Positions 39,101 through 51,029 of a stretch of DNA of 64,000 bases are shown here, one piece after another; positions within the stretch are counted from its first letter, which is position 1, and each line of letters starts with the position of its first letter. The notes under the pieces were generated by a model. That model had not been told where the DNA came from, did not search any database, and saw only the letters and a list, made by a program, of their open reading frames with translations. The DNA lies in contig CM060076.1 of NCBI GenBank assembly GCA_030533445.1, forward strand, positions 10,718,001 to 10,782,000, written 5' to 3'. Made by a program: the position numbers and the translations under genes. The stretch comes from Cyprinodon diabolis. Its lineage: Eukaryota > Chordata > Actinopteri > Cyprinodontiformes > Cyprinodontidae.

Positions 39101-42100
39101 CTTTCTGTTTGGTCTATTCCTTTTAATTCAGAAACTGATTTTCTTTTCAGCTTTAATTTTGTTTTAAAAGCTTTTATGACTACAAACTTTATTGTAATGA
39201 AATATTGACCACTGTACTTAATTCCTGCAACTATGGTCTTTACACTGTATCTTAAGTCAGAGGCTTAAAGAGATCCTTCCTGTCTATAGACCTTGAAGAT
39301 ACCCCTTTAATACGAATTGCAGCATTCCATTTCCCTTTGGAATCAATAAATTGTGAATTTAATTACACTATTTAGACATGTGGGGGAAAAAAACAATAAT
39401 TGTACTGATTAAGGGATTTCTTTTATAATTCTGTAAACAAAAAACAAAACTGATGCATACCTCAGCTTTAATCCTCTTTTAATATTTACAACTGAGCTTA
39501 TCTATTGGTGGCAGAAATTAGTGTAAATGCTGTTATTTTTCTCACACTCTCTTCTACTTGGCTCTGCTTCACTGTACTAGGCTCTAATAACAGCTTGGTT
39601 TAAAAATCCCATGGATTATCCGGAGAAACAAGAGAGCATTGAAAAACAAAAACATCCTTGCCCCAAAAATGATTGGAGCATCATCAGAAAAACAACAACA
39701 AAGAGATTGGGTTGAGGCTCTTTAATGTGGGGGGGAAAAAAACAATTATCAGGAAAAGATCTTAATCATCATCCTGTCTTCAATTTTTGACTTGACCCAA
39801 TCCGCACACCCTTAGTGGTACATTCACACACAAATTCCCCCACTTCCACATCCACACATTAAGGGAAACACTCCCTTTTTTATAGCCTATTGTATAAAGC
39901 AGCGTAGCAGCTGGCTGTTTAAGTAATCTGTATCTGATTTGCTGTAATGTGCTCCCAGCCTGTAATGGAGAACAATTAGAAATTTAATTTGCCTGGGCAG
40001 TGATTGCTAAATCCCACATCTTTCTCCCACCCTGATTTATTTATTTTTTTTTTCCTCTCATCCCTCCTCCCCTCGCTCTTAACAGACGTGTGCCATTAGC
40101 GACAGATGGGAAAAGGAGAGATATTCACAGGCAGTCCGGCACCTTAGGGCTAGGAAGGGGATTTTGATGCCCCCACCCATGTGTTGAGTGTCCTCCAGCA
40201 CAGCTTTAAGGGACTAGCTGTTGGGATTAGGAATCCGATTCATGGGTGCGGTATGCAGACAAGAGTCTCCCTTCAATGTGAACTTATTCCCTGATCTTTA
40301 AGTAACTTAATCAGATTTCATTTTTTGTGCTCAAACGGACTCTAATAGTTTAACCTTTTTAAATGTCTACTTCGTTTGCTTCATTATAGTAAAGGTCGGA
40401 GCTTAAAAGCTGGGATTTGTATCATCTTGTTCATTTTTGGTCTTTCTTTGGCTTTCACAGAGACTCTGTTTTGGTCATTATTGTTTTTAATAGTCCTTAA
40501 AAATCAATTCTCCTGCTAACTCCAGATAACGTCTTGTGCTTAGCTGTGACTCTGTCTCATCCTCAAAGTCACAGAGCATGGTGTACTACATGCAAATTAA
40601 ATTTTTGATTCAAAATTAATTTTCCATCTTTAGTTTTAAACATTTAGATCAACTAGATCAATTAGATCAGCACTGGCTAATGCAAAGTGAGAAGCACAGA
40701 TTGTATAGTAACTATTAGATCATTTTGAAGAACCAGGACTGTGTTCATTCTTTTTACTGAATATCTCGGTTCTTACCACCCATAAAGGCAATGATAGAGT
40801 TCAGCATCATTTTTAAGGGTTTTATAATTTATTATAATTACTTTTCCATCCTGATTGTTTGTTGTGCAACGGGAATGTTTTATGACTGCATCTTTCTGCT
40901 TCTTTTAAATGACTCCATGGTCAATAAGCAATCTCCCTTATTGTGTCACTAGGAAGTTGCACCATTAAAAACATTTCTAAGTTTCATAATAACATCACAT
41001 ATAATATATTTTGAAATATATATATATATATATATTTTTTTATAGATGACCTATGATTCAGCTTCTTGCAAAAAAATGTGTTTCTGTGTACCTTGATGGG
41101 AGAGAGACGGTTTTATTTTTAGCTGGATTATATTTAGATCCTTTGTTTTTTTGTCTATTCTCACTCCAGGGGTGCTATCACAGGAGGTGATTAATTCTTA
41201 CTAAAACAGTTTAGTTGTGCAATTAGCATCGTGTTTACAATGTAAAAACATTACTAAATATGTTTTTAACATGAAAAACTTTTACTTTAAAATTCATTTT
41301 TTTGCTACTTTTGAAGGGATACTCTATGTCTGGTCAGCTTTTATTTTTAAGCTCTAATTGTCTGCCTACTTCAGTAGTTCTCTCCAAGTCATACTTTTGA
41401 AGCTATTCATTTAAATTTGTTGCTGTAAAATATTTGTCGAAAACAGGAATGCTGTGCAGAAAGACATCTTAAAACAATGTTTTTTAAGGAATAAATTTGG
41501 TATTTTTTTTATTTTTCCTTTTACTTATACCAGTCCAGATGACCATAAATTCATAGGAGAAAAATATATATTTCCAGTGAGTTGGGTTGGTTTACTGTGG
41601 AAAAGGCTTTAGTAATGGTATTTGAGGTTAAATTGCTGGTTAGTTTTTCCCTTTAAGTATTTTTTCTAAAGCAAATCATTTTAAACCAGCATGTTTTAAT
41701 AAATGTGTTTTTATTGACAAATCAATTGTGCTGTAAGCCTTTCCTCTAGTTGATTTCCATCTAATCCATTGTCTTTATTGTTTTAGGCGTGGGTTTAGTA
41801 TCGCATTGCTTAATGCAGCCTTTATATCTCTTAGTTTTTGCTTTGCAGTAGGACTTTAAGTTCTCCTTGAGACTCCATCCACCTAGCTAAATATTACATC
41901 AACTTATGATATTAATGTTTATGACACTTGTAATATATTAGTCAACAGTTATTGCCCACCAAAGGGTCCTTTGCAGTATGGATATTGCACAAAGTGGTGT
42001 GATCATGATATATTGAGCATCCTTAATTACTTTTCCTCTGTCTAGATCTGCTCTATTGACTGTAGGTCAACAGAAAGGACAAAAACAAGGGTTAAAGCTG

Positions 42101-45100
42101 CTGCCCTTAAATGCCCCCTAGGGCCTTTTTTGCCTCCTCCTGCCTCTCAATCAGGGGTAATCAATTCCTCACCTTTACCACAGTCCTCTCCTTGGAGAGC
42201 CTTTAGTCTCCCTAAAGCCTTTCAGGGAACAACTGCTGTGGTCGTGGTGTCAGATAGCATCCTTAAGCACAGACGGGCGTCTAAGTCAAATATTTGTTGT
42301 TGTTTTTTTCTGCAAAGTGAACTGTTCCAACATTATTGTATATGTTTTTGTACTGTTTTCTCATGTGAGGGGTCTTTAGGATGATATCGGACATTGATCC
42401 ATCACTGGGAATTTATTTCAAACCAGGTTCTGGTGGGGAAAAGGGTTTCTTTAACTTTTAAAAAATAAGTAGAAATATGAGTTTATAAAAGGTTACTTTG
42501 CTTTTATAACCCCCAATGCACGGGTTAGTGGAGGTACAAATATTATTTTAGATCAGCAAGCTTATAGCAGTTTGGAACAGTGTTATTGAACTTTAGGACA
42601 TGATTGTTTTTTTTTTATGTATCTCTAAAGACCTGTAGAATCTCATTTCTCAGGGAAAGACATTTTGCATATTAATTAGTAAAGAAAATGCAATTAATTT
42701 ATTTAACAAGAATTAAAAAAATCAAATCTTAAAGGATGCCTTTGTTGTTGTTTTTTTGGCAACCAAATGTTTTGTTCATCTTGGAGATTCTTGTGTAAAC
42801 ACATCCAGTCTTTCCACAGCATAGCTCAGTAACACACCCACTGGTGTCGGTCTTGTCAGCCCTGGGCGTGCCCTTATTTATGGGTGTTGACTTTGTTTCC
42901 ATTTACCCGTATGTGTGTGTTTGAGAGGGAGAGAAAGCTTCGCACATTTGAGTGTTTCCATTTAATCTTCTGGTTCCAGCTTAAAGCGTTGTTTCTCTCT
43001 GGAGATTAGAGGATGTCTGAGTTTTCATTGGGGAAATAGTCTCTTTTCGATCCCTAAATATAAAGTGAATTGGGGCAGGGTAGATTTTTGTTTAGTTTCT
43101 TTTTGTTTGCGACAGTCAAGTAGCTTTCAGTAAAGTAGAGTTAATATAATTTTTATACACTAAAATCAATAATAATAAAAAAATATATAATTTGTTTACA
43201 TATTTAACATAACTTTGAGCTTATTGTTTAGGTAGCAGGCTTTCGGGTTTTCTATGCCTATAACATATGAACTTTTTTTTATTAAGATAAAAAGGTTGTA
43301 AAGTCGCAGGGCATGTTTTACAGAATCCCCTCCATTCCTCTTGTATTGAATTTCACATCTGAAAACAGAGGAAACTCAGGAAACAGTATAAGTACTGCTG
43401 TACCTTCTCTGCCACCAGGTGGCGCCAAGCTAGATTTACTCCAACTACTTTCTGGTTCTTAGTTTCACTGAACTTGGTGTTCATTTACATCTCGGTTTAC
43501 ACAGGTGCTGCAATGTTGTGTCAGATGTGATGGATTTAGATGGTGTCCTCTTGCCCGATGGTAGCTTTAGATGCTGGGTGGGGGGGGTTTACAAAGGTAC
43601 ACAGCACACATTTAGATGGTTTTCTCTCGCTGTAACAAAACAAAGGCTCTACTAGCTGATATGACCACGCTGCCATTCTGTGGATAGAAACCTGATTGAC
43701 TCTGGGCTTCTCCCTCATCCTGTGCTTCTTGGCTGGCTTAGATTTCTTTAGATATCTGAATCTGCCATTATCAAAAAGTAAATGAATTTGGAGAAGGATC
43801 CAGACCTACTGCCAGATAGAACTGTTACTAGTGTGGAAAGGGGAGGGTTCTATATGATATTTTTAATCAACACTGTAGCAGGGCTTCCTCCATCTAACTA
43901 TTCATCTTGATCCATATTCCTCTTCATCTGGTATGAGAAGCTGCAGAGTTTCAAGTAATGCTGAGCTTTAATTATAAACACTGTATGTCAACTTGACAAA
44001 ATTTTCTTTTAAAAGCTTGTTTGACCTTATGGTAGCTGACCAGGCAGGGGTTTAAATCTGCTTAATGAAATAGCATAATGTGCCCACAGCAGAACATTAA
44101 TGCAGCAGTTATTGTTACAGTCTGTGTAAATTTATTTATGCAATGTCTAAAAGTTAATACTTAGGGTTATACAACTTATAAATGGAACAAGGGCTCCAAA
44201 GGTAAACGGTTTGTTTCTCGACTCGGCGGGTACATGAAAATCTCTGCATTAATTAAAAATTAAGATACACATCCCCGACTTGAGGCAAGCAAAGCTCTGT
44301 TTACTTGCATAGCATGTAATTACTTTTTTTATCTTGCATTATTTAATATGGATTATGAAGTCAAATTGGCTTCCAGGCTGCAGCAGGGAGTTGCTTATGT
44401 AATCCAGAGGAACGGGGCTCAAAGCCCATCCTTCTCCCCTCCAGACGCAGCAGATAAATGTTCATGTCATTGTGTCCCGTGACTTTAGGTTGTGCGCCTC
44501 CACGCGGAGTGCAGCATGGAAGCCTGCTGAACCAGACCGAGTCCAACCAGGCCTCTTATCCTCCTGGCTCCCAGCTTACATACGGCTGTGATCCAGGATA
44601 CACACCAGATGGACAGGCTACCATCTTTTGCACCAGCCAGGGAGCTTGGTCCAGTCCACCTCCAAACTGCATCAAAAACTATGGTGAGGAACAACCTTTA
44701 TTGTTAAGAGAAATATAATTTAATGTTAATATTTAAAGAAATAATCCCTCCCATGCATTAATACTTATTATTGCACCTTGTTATTATTATGCGTTTTATT
44801 GACTTGGAAGTGTTTTTTTCGTTGGATTATGCTTCTTTTATATTTTTATAGAATCTATTAAAGCTCAGAACAGGTCATCTTAATGTGTTTGTCAGGTAAG
44901 TTTTGCCTTTTAAAATTGAGCTTGAGCACCTAGATAGAAATTCCTCTACACCACGGTACTCAACGTTACAATAACAATGACAGAGAGTTGTGTCCTTGAG
45001 AGCTAGCAGGGAGCACTGTGTCATTTTAGGTCAACTTTAAGCTTCGATTTCTCTCCACAGGTAGAAATAATCACCAGCAGTCTTCCTGAGCACAGTAATA

Positions 45101-47024
45101 CCCACCACATGTCTATTTCATTTCATTCTCTCCAGTGTGTTCACCACCCCCTGAACCAGAGAACGGAGGCTACCGCTGTCACCCGACTCCCTGCCACCAC
45201 CTCGTCCATAACACCGTCATCGAGTACTTTTGTGACGAGGGATACACGATGAAGGGAGACTACAAATACCTCACCTGCCTGGATGGCGAGTGGGACAGTC
45301 ACATGCAGATCAGCTGCAGACTCACACAAGGTCTGTTAGCTCAGCCAATCTCCTTTCATTTTCATTAGTTTTATATTTTTCTGTTTGTTTTTGAAAAAAA
45401 ATAATATAATATACCCGCTATATAAAAGTGAAATAAATAAGTGCAGTCACTTTCTACAATTTGAATTGGTGATATGTTTAAAGTCTTGACTTGACAGATA
45501 TTGCCATGGATTATTTTAAATATTTTAAAAAATATTGGTTAAAAATAAAGATATCGCTGGAAATTTGGCTGTTTTACACGGTCTAGCACTCCATGATAAT
45601 GGTACAATCTGTTTACCGTTTTTATCTTGATCTGTTCTCATGGCTCATCCAGACAAGGAGCCCAGCTTGCCTTTGGGGATGCCAGCTCTGTCCATCGTCT
45701 TGACCACAGCTAGCTCTGTGTTACTCATCCTGCTCTTAGTCGTGCTGTTTGTTCTAGTACAGCCGAAACTCAAGTCCTTCCATCACAGTAGGTAAGATTA
45801 ACAAAATTCCCTTTTCCTTCATACCTTGGTGATAAATTCCTTTTTGTACAGTTAGAGAACCTGAGACTGATTTTTATCCTGGGCATAGTTAGTAATTATT
45901 TGTTTTAACATTAGAAGGACCAATTGTTTTCTGCTGCTGATCTCCGTTTTGATTGACTCCTGTAGCTCATGTATGACTTGTTCTGCAAGCTTTCATGTCT
46001 GACATTCCTGAGCCATGAATATGTAAACACTTAAATAGTTCATGTGATCACATTTTACAGCTGTGTCTGCTGAGGCTCTGTGGTTGAAAAGCCAGGATGA
46101 TTTGATCTGATGCTAACTGGCACTCATGTTGATTGTGTAATAGGCCGGGGAGGGGGGTGCTTTCTGCAGCCTGCTTTAACGGGATCTACAGGCAATACTG
46201 ATCGCTTTGATTTTGCTGTATGTTGTCACATCAGACTGTAACCCAGAACTGAGTTTTGTTTTTAATCCACATTCACCACACTGATTTATTCTCTTGGTCT
46301 GTTTGGTCTTTAGGAGGGAGCAGGGCGTCTCAGGTCAGAGCAGCTCCATTATGGTGGAGGGCGTCCAGGTGTCGCTGCCCTCCTATGAAGAGGCTGTATA
46401 TGGAAGCAGTGGCCCCTCTGGTGCTCCTCCTTCTCCACCTCCACCTGTAGCTCCATCAGAGTCCCGAGTCCCCATAGTACTCTCCGAGGGGCTTCCACAG
46501 GGAGCCACAGGGGGCCAAAACTCCAGCAGGAGCTGCCAGCACAGAGAATTAGACTTCTGTTTGCCATCAACATCATCATCCTCCTACTCCTCCCACCGTC
46601 ACGCAGAGACAGTGTTGGTTCATCAGGCCCCCTCGTCCTCCTCTTCAACTTCATGGGCCAGAGAGCCCCTTGTTGGTGCTTGTGCAGGCCCCCAACCTCG
46701 TAGAGACTCTGAGAGCAGCGACCAGCACAGCCTGCTTTCTGTGGCATCTGTAGATGAGTTTGCTGACGGTAAGAGGAAGTTGTCTAACTGTGCTTATTAT
46801 TTACTAAATAGTGAAATATTATAAACTGAAATCTAATAAAACATCAAAATCTGTATGAATATTTTTTAACAGAATTACCTTTAAAATTCAAACATGCTTA
46901 TATACATTTAGGACTGGCGAACAAGCTTGATGTTCTGCATTGCAGCTGATGAATCAACTGTTATCCTGTTCTGAAATGACTCTTCTGTTCCCCTGCAGAT
47001 ATCCCTCTGTTGAAGGAAGCATGA
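26999..47024 (+). CDS. susd6: susd6: two-sushi type I membrane protein (six exons joined)
   Basis: Joining 26,999-27,137, 44,489-44,683, 45,136-45,330, 45,653-45,791, 46,314-46,768 and 46,999-47,024 gives 1,149 nt: 382 codons plus stop, with no frame conflict. Order of parts: signal peptide, two sushi domains, one transmembrane helix, a Ser/Pro-rich cytoplasmic tail with LPSYEEAVYG, and an acidic dileucine end (DDIPLLKEA). Mammalian SUSD6 is a p53 target. It has also been reported to work with TMEM127 and the ligase WWP2 in lowering surface MHC-I (family knowledge). The LPSY motif is a plausible WW-domain contact, and DDIPLL fits endolysosomal sorting. The protein is longer than the human one as I remember it, mainly through the first sushi exon. 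Flanked downstream by srsf5, as in human. Confidence 0.93.
29621..30271. mobile_element. Non-autonomous DNA element with GCCCGTCCACATGAAGT ends
   Basis: The left end gcccgtccacatgaagt and the right end acttcatgtggacggggc are inverted repeats of about 17 bp with one extra base. Phrases such as gaaaacgctgcaaa and gaaacgcgaaaacggcg recur inside, as in fish hAT-like elements with 'gtccacacg' termini. Flanks suggest no clean duplication. No transposase frame survives. Confidence 0.6.
31042..31083. repeat. 20-bp tandem duplication
   Basis: The unit aacaaaagaaatcctggggt occurs twice in direct succession, with a third partial unit. It is too short to be called a minisatellite. Confidence 0.8.
37721..38601. 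mobile_element. Non-autonomous hAT element, 881 bp
   Basis: The ends are exact inverted repeats, taggggtgtaaat and atttacaccccta. They are flanked by a perfect 8-bp duplication, gtagctat (37,713-37,720 and 38,602-38,609). Subterminal palindromes (atcgatgcatcgat) and repeated cgaatcg/aatcga words lie near both ends. The interior has a GC-rich block (38,020-38,290) that could be a remnant of a transposase gene, but no motif is readable. Confidence 0.9.
43411..43426 (+). promoter_or_regulatory. CTCF-like core motif
   Basis: The sequence gccaccaggtggcgcc matches the core of the vertebrate CTCF consensus (CCASYAGRKGGCRS) at every position. It lies in the large susd6 intron about 1 kb upstream of the sushi exons. 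Occupancy cannot be judged from sequence. Confidence 0.55.
44489..44683 (+). CDS. susd6: susd6 coding exon 2 (sushi domain 1)
   Basis: This is a phase 1-1 exon of 195 nt encoding one complete sushi/CCP module. Its four cysteines are at GCAPP, YGCDPGY, FCTSQGAW and PNCIK, with the Trp after the third cysteine and the usual Gly-Tyr before it. An acceptor tttag (44,484-44,488) and donor G|GTGAGG bound it. The mammalian SUSD6 I remember has no counterpart between the signal peptide and its single sushi domain. A 1-1 exon can be gained or lost without shifting the frame. Confidence 0.9.
45136..45330 (+). CDS. susd6: susd6 coding exon 3 (sushi domain 2)
   Basis: This is a phase 1-1 exon of 195 nt, matching the single sushi domain of human SUSD6 closely (PPPEPENGGYRC, EGYTMKGDYKYLTC, ISCRL). 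It has six cysteines, two more than a plain sushi module, in GGYRCHPTPC, as in the human protein. It ends CAAG|GTCTGT. Confidence 0.93.
45653..45791 (+). CDS. susd6: susd6 coding exon 4 (transmembrane)
   Basis: This exon encodes a short juxtamembrane stretch (DKEPSLPLGMP), a hydrophobic helix (LSIVLTTASSVLLILLLVVL, then FVLV) and the basic stop-transfer sequence QPKLKSFHHSR. The Lys/His/Arg side sets the cytoplasmic face. It ends AG|GTAAGA in phase 2. It is very close to the human exon. Confidence 0.95.
46314..46768 (+). CDS. susd6: susd6 coding exon 5 (cytoplasmic tail)
   Basis: The exon encodes about 151 residues. It starts RREQGVSGQSSSIMVEGVQV, followed by SLPSYEEAVYGSSG, the best conserved part of the tail and a likely WW-domain (Nedd4/WWP-type ligase) contact. 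Proline- and serine-rich low-complexity segments follow, then VPIVLSEG, ETVLVHQA and DSESSDQHSLLS, also echoed in human. The donor is G|GTAAGA in phase 1. The antisense open frame of 132 codons here is a shadow. Confidence 0.95.
46999..47024 (+). CDS. susd6: susd6 coding exon 6 (DIPLLKEA and stop)
   Basis: The last coding exon holds only 26 nt of coding sequence. After the acceptor ctgcag it completes an Asp codon and reads IPLLKEA then TGA. The same ending closes the human protein. With the preceding exon it forms an acidic dileucine signal (DDIPLL). Confidence 0.95.
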
Positions 47025-49300
47025 AGCCTGTGGCCCGCTATCAGCAGCAGCAGCAGCTCTTTTGCCTATCTGTCGCTACTGTCTGGAACTGACTGTGGCT
47101 ATCTATTTACTTCCCGAAACTCTCCGTTCTCCCAGCAGCCAGCAGAGAAAAGGGCTGGAACAGTGCTCAATTTCCTAGCAATCCTCCTACTGCTATTAGC
47201 ATTTCCAAGCAAAGCCAACAACCAGTATGATTACAGCAAGAAGAGCAATGATGGACCCACATTCTGGATGAAACCGTGGAAAGGCCAGATGCATTAAGTG
47301 GAAACATATTGACGTAAATTCTGTAGATCCTGTGAATAAAAGTAATTACTGAGTCAGGATAGTTTATCATACGTATTACCATGGACTTGCCTCTGGCCCA
47401 GTGTAGTTATCTGTATTCCCACTACGAAAAAGAGTTGTTGTTTTTTGTCTCCAAAAAAGCTCATCAGCTCTGTTCAGGATTTCTGTTGATGTTTTAAAAA
47501 AAAAAAGTTTACCGGTGAATTTTGGCTCTTAAAGCTTTGGCGCTCAGACCGTCTTCCCGCTGTACTTCAGAAGTCGTGAGTCATGCCTGACTTCCTTGTG
47601 GCCCTCTGCAAATGCTGCATGTTGTTTTTCAGTTTAATGCTGTCACGGCACACTGAATGAAGCATGAATCCTACTCTCTTTCTCTTGCCGTGAGTTCATC
47701 ATTGCCGTCTGGCAAACGGATTATCAGGAGCGACAACCATGTCACAAAAGCTAAAAGCAGCGCACTGCATTTCATCGAGCACCATATCACAGCTACAAAA
47801 AGATCTGCTTCTCTATTTCTTCCCATCCCACTGCAGCCGTATCTAGACGCATGAGTGGGATCGATTGGTGCCTCGGCTGCGCATCTTACAGTTTTTGTAC
47901 ACGGGGGGGTGAAGTGAGATAAGGCTGTTGTTGAACAAAGAGATTAAAGGGTTATCTAAACTTTAACGTTCTTATCAGTTAATTTTCTCCTCTTTGTATT
48001 TATTGTTTGTGTGTGACTGTTTGCTTTGAGTTGCTGAATCTGAGCGGGTGTATTTCTTTTTTTATTTTTTTATGTAACCAGACAGGAGAGAACAGTCCTG
48101 ATATGGAAGGCCTTGATACTCCCCTTTCCTGGTTTGTATGTGAGCCGATCGAGGCGGGCCTGACAACGCCCCAGTCTTTCATCATAGGAAAAATATCCCT
48201 CCCAACACATCTAGCTTCACTTCTACCATTGTTTTTTTCAACACAATGTGGGTATTATTTATCTGCTCTGAAGCTAGAAAACTTTCCCCCTCCCCTGTAT
48301 GGCTGTAAATTGCCCCTGTCCTTAAAGGAACTGGCTCTCATCCGTTTTCATGCTGAAATAAACACTCTCCACTGTTGTAAAATTGTGGAAAACAAACTGC
48401 AACTGGTTGCAGTAAAATAAAGAGGAAAGAAATAAAAAGTTTGACAGCAATATACCCTCCATCGCACCAGCTCAGTCCTCTAACACCAAGTGCAAATAAA
48501 AGATAGAAAACATGTCCTTCTGTTAGAATTCATCATCTGTTTTTATTGACACTTGAAAAGCCTCTGTTGCTTGAGTCAGTCACCCTGGAAACGGCATTGC
48601 TCAGGCCAACGCTGATGATTACTTTCTTTCTTAGCTTTGAAAACACACAGACTGAAATCTAAAATATTTTTCTTGTTTTCTTTTTTTGGGGGGTGGGGGG
48701 TGCTGTCTGTCTGTGGCTTCATAATTCATGCAGACAAAATGTTGCCTTAGATTACATTTTCTTTTCTTTTTATTATGTATAATCTTAAGCCTCCAAATTG
48801 ATTGCTTTACAGTTTTTGATTTTTTTTTTCTCCAATTGCCTTACTCTATTTTTTCTATTCTATGCATAAAACAGTTTTATTTATCAATGTGTTTTATTTC
48901 TGTTGGCAAAAGTAAAAGAATATCTCTGTCTGTCCCCCCACCCCCCCGATTACCACTAACTGTGATAAAGATTACGATTATTATAACAATGAGCCTAAAA
49001 GAAACTATATTTCATTGCCTTTTGGCTTCTTTTGCCGTAAGACTTAATGTTTTTAAGACGACTGGAGGGTTAAAAAAAAAGTTTCTAAAAAGCACTGTTG
49101 TACGGTGTTTATTCCCCCAGAGATAACAGTTTCAAATGTCCCACCTGGATTCTTGATTTCCATGCTTTAAGCTTTGTTCTTTTCTCTCTGTACATGGCAG
49201 TGGGTGTGAAGATAGTAATTTAATATTTGTATAAAGTTTAATTTAATTTTACAGTCTGTATATAACTTTCTAATTAAAGCTTTCTTTCAAATGTGGAAGG
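47025..49300 (+). other. susd6: susd6 3' UTR with alternative poly(A) signals
   Basis: No coding sequence follows the stop. Candidate poly(A) signals are AATAAA at 47,335-47,340, AATAAA at 48,416-48,421 and ATTAAA at 49,273-49,278. The last is followed by a GT-rich stretch (gtggaaggtgtgaattttgttcagtgt), suggesting a long 3' UTR of about 2.3 kb. A CAG run (47,042-47,058) and a C-rich run (about 48,933-48,947) are simple sequences. The proximal site would give a UTR of only about 330 nt. Confidence 0.6.
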
Positions 49301-50980
49301 TGTGAATTTTGTTCAGTGTCCTATCATTATTGTTTGTGCTAAAATACATTGAGCCAGTTGGATATAAGGGTACGGGAACACATAATCTCTAAAAGTATTT
49401 TACATTGGCAGTGATTTCACTTGAACTACAAAACTGCATGATAACTCTGTAGGAGCTGCAGAGATCATCAGCTCAAGTGGGATAAAATGTCCACAGGATA
49501 CTTTTTTATCCAGCTCCTGGGAAATATGACAAAAAAAATATTAGAGAAGCCCTGAGAAATATGATTTAAAGTTTTAATCAGCTACTGAGGGGAAAATAGC
49601 AGATACATGGTCATTAGATCAACATCATGCTTCTGGAAAGGAAAGCTGTTCAGGGTTGATGGTAAAGACATTTTACGCTTAATACAGGGAAATGCTGGAA
49701 GAAAGATTGTTTTATATAAATACCTAGACCTGCAAAAGAATGGTTTATTATAAAGGTGTCCAACTCTAAAACAATGGTCTAAAAAACAGAATACATTTTT
49801 AAGAGGCTAATAAAGGTGCCCCTTGAAAAAAATCCAACCATTCTAGTAATCGGTGGAGCTCAGTTTTCAAACCTAGGATCAACTGTGATGAACACTGCAA
49901 AGCTAAACACCTGGCACCCGTTTTTACCTGCAGTCACTATTGAATATCACCAGAGAAAGGCGGCCTTTGGTCCTGATCCACATCTCTAAACCAGATGAGC
50001 ATTTGCAATATGAGTGGTGCTCTGGTTGATATTTGTAATTAACCTGGGCAATCAAAGGGTTTTCAATTATCACCATAAAAATTCTACTTTTATATAATTA
50101 GAATATCGTAAGGACAACTCTGAGCATCAGTTTTATCAGACTGTCCTACAACAGTAAAGTGTTTTAAAAACATTTCAATATATGTTACAGCTTTCAATTT
50201 CAGCGTTTGTCACTGACTGACCTTCCAGGTTTTATTATGGTTTTTAAAGTAAATATTTCTAAATGCTATGTGTTATTTAGCATGTCAAAATAATTGACAC
50301 AAGCATGTGTCTGCATTTGATGTTGGCATTCTTTGCAGTCTTTTTTTTTTTTTTTTTAGAAATTACATTAGATAGACAAAATTAATAAATGTATTGTAAT
50401 GTTGTTGCAATCCTAGATTTCTCTATAATTTTACAAAGGTTTGTAATTAATTCAACTTTATTGATCTTACATTGGAGAAATTTACCTCTGCATATAACCC
50501 ATCCCCTTGGGGATCGTAGGGCACCATTGGGGGCAAATAAGGGTCTTGCTCAAAGAGCCAGAGTGGAGGTTTTGGGAGTGGGTTTCGACTCACAACCTCA
50601 GAATTCCTATGCCCTAACCACTAGGCCGCCACTCCCCACAGTTGGAGGTTTTAGTGCAAGCCAAACCACTACAGGAGACCCTTCCTGCCATCAGCATCTA
50701 ACTGAACTATATGAAACAACTTGGTTAATTTAAGTTACATTTAATTTTCCTGTGGAATTAATAAAGTATTTTATTAATTCAAGTATTTTTGAATTGTTAG
50801 AATAAAATGTTAGAATGATCCAGGCCTAAATACAATTAAGAAGCTGTAGCTGGGAGATTCACATAAACTCATGCTTTCCTAACCCATTCTTAGTAGCTTG
50901 TAAATGATTTATTTCAGTGAATTCTATCGTCCCTTTCATATTTCATTGTCTGGAAGACACTTGTAGATATTAAGATAGTT
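49301..50980. other. Intergenic region susd6-srsf5
   Basis: AT-rich spacer of about 1.7 kb between the susd6 poly(A) region and the srsf5 promoter. The only recognised item is the SINE fragment at 50,449-50,638. The 114-codon open frame starting at 50,389 runs across that SINE and is not a gene. Confidence 0.6.
50449..50638 (-). repeat. SINE, reverse orientation
   Basis: This contains ctatgccctaaccactaggccgccactcccc at its right end, which is the reversed tRNA-like head. Upstream are agggtcttgctcaaagagccagagtgg and tcaactttattgatcttac. It shares the layout of 15,185-15,325, so both belong to one family. Confidence 0.6.
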
Positions 50981-50987
50981 GTATTTT

Positions 50988-51002
50988 AGTGCCACCCAGT
51001 GG
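50988..51002 (-). promoter_or_regulatory. CTCF-like motif, reverse orientation
   Basis: Read on the minus strand this is CCACTGGGTGGCACT, which matches the CTCF core except for one base (G for A after CCACT). It lies just upstream of the srsf5 promoter and points toward the forward motif at 43,411. Binding is unproven. Confidence 0.35.
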
Positions 51003-51029
51003 TTATAAATATAACTGCAGCAATTAAAA

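Larger units (their letters stand above)
27138..44488 (+). other. susd6: susd6 intron between coding exons 1 and 2 (17.4 kb)
   Basis: This long intron has no supported exon. It carries a DNA element (29,621-30,271), a two-unit tandem repeat (31,042-31,083), a hAT element (37,721-38,601), an AT dinucleotide run (about 41,020-41,034) and a strong CTCF-like motif (43,411-43,426). Less AT-rich, non-simple stretches at 28,280-28,800, 36,390-36,850 and 39,890-40,260 are candidate conserved noncoding elements by composition only. Confidence 0.7.

Noticed and set aside
46349..46747. A 132-codon antisense frame.
   Set aside because: It is a shadow of susd6 coding exon 5, which is in phase with its neighbours and matches the SUSD6 family.
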